This document shows positions 59,806 through 64,000 of a stretch of DNA of 64,000 nt, piece by piece. The stretch comes from Mycobacterium sp. URHB0044. Lineage in GTDB: Bacteria > Actinomycetota > Actinomycetes > Mycobacteriales > Mycobacteriaceae. A program made the position numbers and the translations under genes. The stretch covers positions 20,813 to 84,812 of the forward strand of contig NZ_JIAW01000028.1 of the NCBI RefSeq assembly GCF_000620625.1, given 5' to 3'. The notes under the pieces are model-generated. The model saw only the letters and a program-made list of their open reading frames with translations. It did no database searches and was not told the origin of the DNA. Numbering within the stretch: position 1 is the first letter of the stretch; each line of letters begins with the position of its first letter.

Positions 59806-60729
59806 ATGCGTTCCATCTGGAAGGGATCCATCGCCTTCGGGCTGGTGAACGTGCCGGTCAAGGTCTACAGCGCGACCGAGGACCACGACATCAAGTTCCA
59901 CCAGGTGCACGCGAAGGACAACGGCCGCATCCGCTACAAGCGGGTTTGCGAGGTGTGTGGCGAGGTCGTCGAGTACCGCGACATCGCCAGGGCGTACGAC
60001 TCCGACGACGGTCAGACAGTGATCATCACCGACGAGGACATCGCGACGCTGCCCGAGGAACGCAGCCGCGAGATCGAGGTCGTCGAATTCGTGCCCGCCG
60101 ATCAGCTCGACCCGCTGATGTACGACAAGAGCTACTTCCTGGAGCCCGACTCGAAGTCGTCGAAGTCCTACGTGCTGCTGGCCAAGACGCTGGCCGAGAC
60201 CGACCGGGTGGCCATCGTGCACTTCGCTTTGCGCAACAAGACGCGGCTGGCGGCGCTGCGGGTGAAGGACTTCAGCAAGCGCGACGTGATGGTGATCCAC
60301 ACGCTGCTGTGGCCCGACGAGATCCGCGATCCCGACTTCCCGGTGCTCGACAAGGAAGTCGACGTCAAGCCCGCGGAGCTGAAGATGGCCGGCCAGGTGG
60401 TCGAATCAATGACCGACGACTTCCACCCCGACCAGTTCCGCGACGACTACCAGGAGCAGCTGCACGAGCTGGTGCAAGCGAAACTCGAAGGCGGCGAGGC
60501 GTTCACCACCGAGGAGCAGCCCACCGAACTCGACGAGACCGAGGACGTCTCCGACCTGCTGGCCAAGCTGGAGGCCAGCGTCAAGGCGCGCAAGTCGGGC
60601 GGCTCCTCGGACTCCGACGACAAGCCCGCGAAGAAGGCACCTGCCAAGAAGGCCGCCGCGAAGAAAGCGCCTGCGAAGAAGGCCGCCGCCAAGAAAGCGC
60701 CGGCGAAGAAAGCTGCGGCCAAGAAGTAG
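59806..60729 (+). CDS. ku: NHEJ DNA-end-binding protein Ku
   Basis: This 307-residue bacterial Ku binds broken DNA ends as a homodimeric ring and recruits LigD. The N-terminus MRSIWKGSIAFGLVNVPVKV, the CEVCGEVVEYRDIAR element, ITDEDIATLPEERSREIEV and the minimal C-terminal LigD-contacting region are typical. From residue about 265 it has a Lys/Ala/Pro tail with three copies of KKAPAKKAAA, making it longer than M. tuberculosis Ku (273 residues). Similar basic tails in M. smegmatis help bind DNA. Ku and LigD are adjacent in M. tuberculosis but are separated here by the polyol module. It is followed by a 117-bp gap and the EACC1-like gene. Confidence 0.96.
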   Translation: MRSIWKGSIAFGLVNVPVKVYSATEDHDIKFHQVHAKDNGRIRYKRVCEVCGEVVEYRDIARAYDSDDGQTVIITDEDIATLPEERSREIEVVEFVPADQLDPLMYDKSYFLEPDSKSSKSYVLLAKTLAETDRVAIVHFALRNKTRLAALRVKDFSKRDVMVIHTLLWPDEIRDPDFPVLDKEVDVKPAELKMAGQVVESMTDDFHPDQFRDDYQEQLHELVQAKLEGGEAFTTEEQPTELDETEDVSDLLAKLEASVKARKSGGSSDSDDKPAKKAPAKKAAAKKAPAKKAAAKKAPAKKAAAKK

Positions 60730-60846
60730 GGCTTGCCGCGGGGCACCGATGTACATGAAATTTGCACCTTTGGACACCGACGGCAATTAGGGTCGCTGCA
60801 AATTCACTTCGCTTCGCGCGGCCAGCGCGATCCTTAAGGAGCAGAG

Positions 60847-61194
60847 TTGGCGTCGATTGAGCTCACTGTGCCGGAAGAGTTGGCCACGGCGCTCGCCGGT
60901 ATTCCCGGCGTTGAGCGATCTGCAAGTAGTCGGCGGAGCGGGACGTGGCAGATTGTTGCCGAGATCTTGGCGGGTACCTCGGTGACGATCTCGCTGCTTC
61001 AAGCTCCGCAGACTCTCACCGACGTGGCACAACGTTTACACGGGTTGCTACGGGGTCGGGTCAAAGACGGTCGCGCGATTCACATCGACGCCGTCGGCCC
61101 GGGCGGCGAAATGCGGCTCACCATTGACGGACACACCGATCTCGACGATGTCACCGAGCTACTTCGGTCAACGGTCTTCGACAGCGGCCAGTAA
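60847..61194 (+). CDS. Small EACC1-like protein (conflict-system companion)
   Basis: This 115-residue protein shows two parts. The N-terminal half (SIELTVPEELATALAGIPGV, then TWQIVAEILAGTSVTISLLQ) has alternating strands and a hydrophobic stretch. The C-terminal half is short strands and a helix (VKDGRAIHIDAVGPGGEMRL, then DLDDVTELLRS). This layout, about 115 residues directly before a CHAT protease gene, matches the 'effector-associated constant component' EACC1 described in actinobacterial conflict systems, but the match is by pattern, not alignment. The start is TTG 60847 with a strong AAGGA (60836-60840) six bases before. It ends 3 bp before the CHAT gene, so the two are one operon. Confidence 0.62.
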   Translation: MASIELTVPEELATALAGIPGVERSASSRRSGTWQIVAEILAGTSVTISLLQAPQTLTDVAQRLHGLLRGRVKDGRAIHIDAVGPGGEMRLTIDGHTDLDDVTELLRSTVFDSGQ

Positions 61195-61197
61195 CAC

Positions 61198-63333
61198 ATG
61201 CGTTTCCGGAGGGGACGACACCGCGTTCCGACACTTGACACAACGGACGAACACATAATCGAACGCTTGCGCCTTGCGGCGCGCGTTTGGGACGTTGTCG
61301 AGCAGCGGCCCTTATTTGCGACACATATGCAATACGCGCGAGAGCTGTTGAGTGAGTTGATGATCAAACGGTCGGACGCGACGGTCGCCGAAGCGGTTCA
61401 GGACACTCTGGCGGGCCAGATCGTCCACGTCTACCACAAGCGCTTGCGCAGAGACGATCTGGCAGAGTCCGCGATACACGATTTCGCGGACTCTTCGCCA
61501 TTTTTTACCGCCACGCACATCGACACGTTGTATCGATCGCTCGACACGTATCAAATACACACCGCGAACACCGCCGCAGTAACCGCGGTAGTCCGCTCGC
61601 TGTTCGTTCAACTCGAACGATTCGACGGCAGCCTCGCTACTCCTGAAGTCTTATCTGTGTGCGCTCAAGCGGTGCACGACAACGGTCTTCCACTCGATGA
61701 CGTCGTCGGTCGATTCAAAGAGCTGACCAACGTGTCCCCCGGCTATGACGCAATCCGGACATTCTATGAAGCTCAATTTAAGAAGAGCGTTGGCGACAAG
61801 GACGGCCATGATGCTCTTCGGGTGAGATACCTCGATAGCTTCGCCCGTGTGTCACGGTCGGATCCGGCCGCTGAACGTGTTGAGCACTTGGGCCGTTGGG
61901 TCCAGAGCCGTGAACAACCTCAGCGCTCGATCTTGGCCATGGCTGCACAGGCGGCTGAGGCGGGCGACATGGTCAAAGTCGCAAAGCTGTACGAGGTAGC
62001 AGCCGACCAAGCCGAATCGCCCGACCAGGCAGCGCTATTCCGACTGCTTTCCGAGGGCGGTCGGTTGAAGTCGAACCAACTGTCCACCGCAGACAGCCTG
62101 TATGAGTGCCTGCTCCGTCTGCGCTCGGGCCACATCACACGCGCCAAACCGCTCTTCGACCCCGACCATTTGATGCCGGACTTATGTCAACAAGCGATTC
62201 GGGTGCAGCGTCAAAATCCCTTATCCGACATTGCCTTACAAGTGGCGGACTTTGCCGGTGACGTCCGCACGGGGGTTGCACTTGACCACCGATACTCGAG
62301 TCTGAAGAACGCAACCGCTGCGATTGCCGACCTTTCGGCGGTAGATGCATTGCAGCGCGACCCCGATGTCCTCGACGTGCGAAACCTCAAGGCATCGCTT
62401 CCTGGAGCGTCATTCGTATGGGTGTCCATTACCCATGACACAGACAACGTCGAGGCGGACGACAGCTACGTGAATGTCACCACGCTTTCAGCTGACGAAC
62501 GAAGATCGTACGTGCGATCGGTTCCAGTACCTGATCGTCAAGATCCCATCGTTCGCACCGCTATCGGGCGTGGTTCCGAGGAGCTCACTGACAACGAATT
62601 ATGGTGGCTTTCCGACACTATCTTCGGTGACCTCGCTGAGGCGGCAGCTGGTAACGGGCTATATGTCATCCCCGACCAGGCCGCGTGGGAATTGCCCTGG
62701 TCCCGCCTCATCCCGTCCTACGTCGACGCATACGCGATAGTGCCCTCCGCAGCCTCGGCAATGCGGTTGTTGTCTACTTCGCATGCTCGGAAACCGAGGT
62801 CGGTGATTGGTCTGTTCAATACGGATCTGGCGGGCGCTCAAAAGGAACTGGCGTCGCTGCGTGCTTTGGATGGCGAGGGACACATCGACTTTCATCGGGC
62901 GACTACAGCTGAGGAGCTCGCGACCGCGCTGCGGTCGCGTTCGTTCGATTTGTTGGTTGTCACGGCGCACGGAACTCGCGGCGAGGGATTTGAATTCAGC
63001 ATGGACCTGGGCGCCGAGATAGTGCCGCTCTTGTCACTGCTGGAGCTACCCCTGCCACCAGCCATCAGCTTCGGCTGCTGCTGGTCTGCACGTTCCAGTC
63101 GATCCTCGACCTCGGTCGTCGCCGTTCTGAGCTGTCTGTTGGCCGGCGCATCAACGGTAGTCGGCGGTTTGTGGGACATCGATGACAGAGCCTCTGGGGT
63201 TGTGTTATCCAAGGCCTACGCAAACTTCGCGCAGGGTTCGTCGCTCGCATCGTCGACGCTTAGCGCGTTCAGATCAGTCGATGAGTCGGCACGATCCGCC
63301 GCTGCCGGAATATGCGTCGTCGGGCGTTGGTGA
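61198..63333 (+). CDS. CHAT-domain (caspase-like) protease effector
   Basis: This 711-residue protein has a mostly helical N-terminal region (about residues 1-395) and a C-terminal CHAT peptidase (about 450-711). The protease core has GLYVIPDQAAWELPWSRLIP, the catalytic His591 in LLVVTAHGTRGEG, and the Cys in ISFGCCWSARS (C627 or C628), followed by GGLWDIDDRASG, as in CHAT enzymes. The intact His/Cys pair suggests an active protease. The EACC1-like gene lies 3 bp upstream. The gene uses TTA leucine codons (for example near 61312, 61651, 62180, 62220, 62235, 62600 and 63205), rare in the rest of the window, which points to transfer from another source. Target and trigger are unknown. Confidence 0.85.
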   Translation: MRFRRGRHRVPTLDTTDEHIIERLRLAARVWDVVEQRPLFATHMQYARELLSELMIKRSDATVAEAVQDTLAGQIVHVYHKRLRRDDLAESAIHDFADSSPFFTATHIDTLYRSLDTYQIHTANTAAVTAVVRSLFVQLERFDGSLATPEVLSVCAQAVHDNGLPLDDVVGRFKELTNVSPGYDAIRTFYEAQFKKSVGDKDGHDALRVRYLDSFARVSRSDPAAERVEHLGRWVQSREQPQRSILAMAAQAAEAGDMVKVAKLYEVAADQAESPDQAALFRLLSEGGRLKSNQLSTADSLYECLLRLRSGHITRAKPLFDPDHLMPDLCQQAIRVQRQNPLSDIALQVADFAGDVRTGVALDHRYSSLKNATAAIADLSAVDALQRDPDVLDVRNLKASLPGASFVWVSITHDTDNVEADDSYVNVTTLSADERRSYVRSVPVPDRQDPIVRTAIGRGSEELTDNELWWLSDTIFGDLAEAAAGNGLYVIPDQAAWELPWSRLIPSYVDAYAIVPSAASAMRLLSTSHARKPRSVIGLFNTDLAGAQKELASLRALDGEGHIDFHRATTAEELATALRSRSFDLLVVTAHGTRGEGFEFSMDLGAEIVPLLSLLELPLPPAISFGCCWSARSSRSSTSVVAVLSCLLAGASTVVGGLWDIDDRASGVVLSKAYANFAQGSSLASSTLSAFRSVDESARSAAAGICVVGRW

Positions 63334-63445
63334 AGTACCCATCGAAACCGCTGCGAAACCAATCGAACGGCAAAGGCAATACTGGCTCGCTTGCGACGGC
63401 GCTCCAGACCAGGCGGCGCGGTGGACTGCCGCCAAGAAGCCGCTC

Positions 63446-64000
63446 TCAGAAGGGTGGTGGTTCGTAGGTGGCGGCGCGCCAGGCTCGTTGTTGGCGTCTT
63501 TGTTCGGCGTTGAGTTCGTGGCGTTGGCGGCGTTCGGCGGTGATGCGGTCGCGGCGGTCCTGATCGCGGGTTTGCTTGCGGCGCGGCATCATCACCGACC
63601 GATCCGTCTGCGGCGGCACCAGCTGCGGCGGGATGTCCAACTCGCCCGTGGGCTGCCCCAGCGCCGGGAACATCGCCGCACCGTGGGGTTCGGTGCGGTA
63701 GACGTGCCCGGTCGGGGCGGTCAACACGATGGTGCCATCCGGTAACTGCTGATCCGACCAGCCGCCCGGACCACCCCCGAACGTCTTGATCAAATGATGG
63801 GTACGGCAGTACGCCTTCGTATTCGAGGGATGCGTCGGCCCCACCGGATACGGCACCGTATGGTCCAGATCGCAATTGGCGACGGGTTTGTCGCAGCCCG
63901 GCCAGCGGCACGTCAAATCCCGCCACCGGACAAACTCCTTGGTCTTCGCCGACGGTGTGTATCCCGGATCCGCCGCCACATCGGTGGGCACCGTCACCGG
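63446..64000 (-). CDS. HNH endonuclease, DUF222/13E12 type (partial, 5' end outside window)
   Basis: The last 184 codons of a larger gene run leftward from the window edge. They contain an HNH nuclease motif, CRWPGCDKPVANCDLDHTVP followed by HPSNTKAYCRTHHLIKT, and a glutamine/arginine-rich basic tail ending in ATYEPPPF. This is the C-terminal part of the DUF222-HNH proteins related to the REP13E12 repeats of M. tuberculosis, which are often attachment sites for prophages. No start is visible. It is convergent with the CHAT gene; the 112-bp gap between them shows no clear feature. Confidence 0.9.
   Translation of the reverse strand, partial: PVTVPTDVAADPGYTPSAKTKEFVRWRDLTCRWPGCDKPVANCDLDHTVPYPVGPTHPSNTKAYCRTHHLIKTFGGGPGGWSDQQLPDGTIVLTAPTGHVYRTEPHGAAMFPALGQPTGELDIPPQLVPPQTDRSVMMPRRKQTRDQDRRDRITAERRQRHELNAEQRRQQRAWRAATYEPPPF

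Noticed and set aside
60631..60726. Short tandem repeats taken as a CRISPR or VNTR outside genes
   Set aside because: They are in frame inside ku and encode its Lys-rich tail; no spacers.

Overview
The window is high-GC actinobacterial chromosome, almost certainly a rapidly growing or environmental Mycobacterium (Mycolicibacterium). The gene content and order follow, in reverse, the M. tuberculosis block Rv0937c-Rv0957 (ku, ligD, the Rv0940c-type oxidoreductase, pgi, chorismate mutase, uvrD1, M23 peptidase, sucCD, the Rv0953c-type oxidoreductase, the 34-kDa antigen homologue, perM, purN, purH). That backbone is interrupted by accessory catabolic and conflict modules. GTG and TTG starts, ATGA/GTGA stop-start overlaps and mycobacterial lipoprotein and Tat signals also fit. 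Gene names come from recalled family features, not from database searches. No tRNA, rRNA, CRISPR array or insertion sequence was seen.

Layout. 1-1.2 kb: a MerR/HspR-type regulator divergent from hsp18. 1.4-6 kb: purH, purN, perM and a DUF5336 membrane antigen, all on the minus strand. 6-9 kb: a dimethylsulfone-monooxygenase-like flavoprotein, an ornithine-type decarboxylase and an overlapping membrane protein. 9-14.5 kb: an F420-type oxidoreductase and an atypical thiolase, each behind a KstR-like palindrome, then sucDC. 14.5-22 kb: M23 peptidase, uvrD1, cytosolic chorismate mutase, a succinate-semialdehyde-type dehydrogenase and pgi. 22-30 kb: a tightly overlapped amine/polyamine-type operon (cupin regulator, amidohydrolase, complete ABC importer, FAD amine oxidase). 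30-46 kb: SDR, secreted chorismate mutase, Fpg/Nei glycosylase, holin-family protein, cobF, diiron oxygenase, two MFS transporters, a second F420-type oxidoreductase with a KstR-like site, ROK regulator, HPP protein, RNase HI, a TrcRS-like two-component system, a TrmO-like protein, a haemophore-like protein, and an HTH/YqeY-like pair. 46.5-61 kb: PLP decarboxylase, ligD, then a polyol module (SorC regulator, ABC importer, mannitol-type dehydrogenase, PfkB kinase) lying between ligD and ku. 60.8-64 kb: a two-gene EACC1-like/CHAT-protease module and the end of a 13E12-type HNH protein.

How the genes work together. LigD, Ku and UvrD1 supply non-homologous end joining and associated helicase activity. 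The amine operon, the decarboxylase, the semialdehyde dehydrogenase and sucCD could form a route between polyamines, succinate and the TCA cycle. The polyol module imports a sugar alcohol, oxidises it to a ketose and phosphorylates it, and pgi handles hexose phosphates. Three near-identical KstR-like palindromes suggest that two flavin/F420 oxidoreductases and the thiolase-like protein share lipid- or steroid-responsive control.

The most novel candidate is the pair at 60.85-63.33 kb. It is a small EACC1-like protein translated just ahead of a 711-residue protein with an intact-looking CHAT (caspase-like) protease domain. Its base composition is unlike the neighbours: the CHAT gene uses several TTA leucine codons. 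It looks like a horizontally acquired biological-conflict (possibly antiphage or programmed-death) module inserted beside ku.
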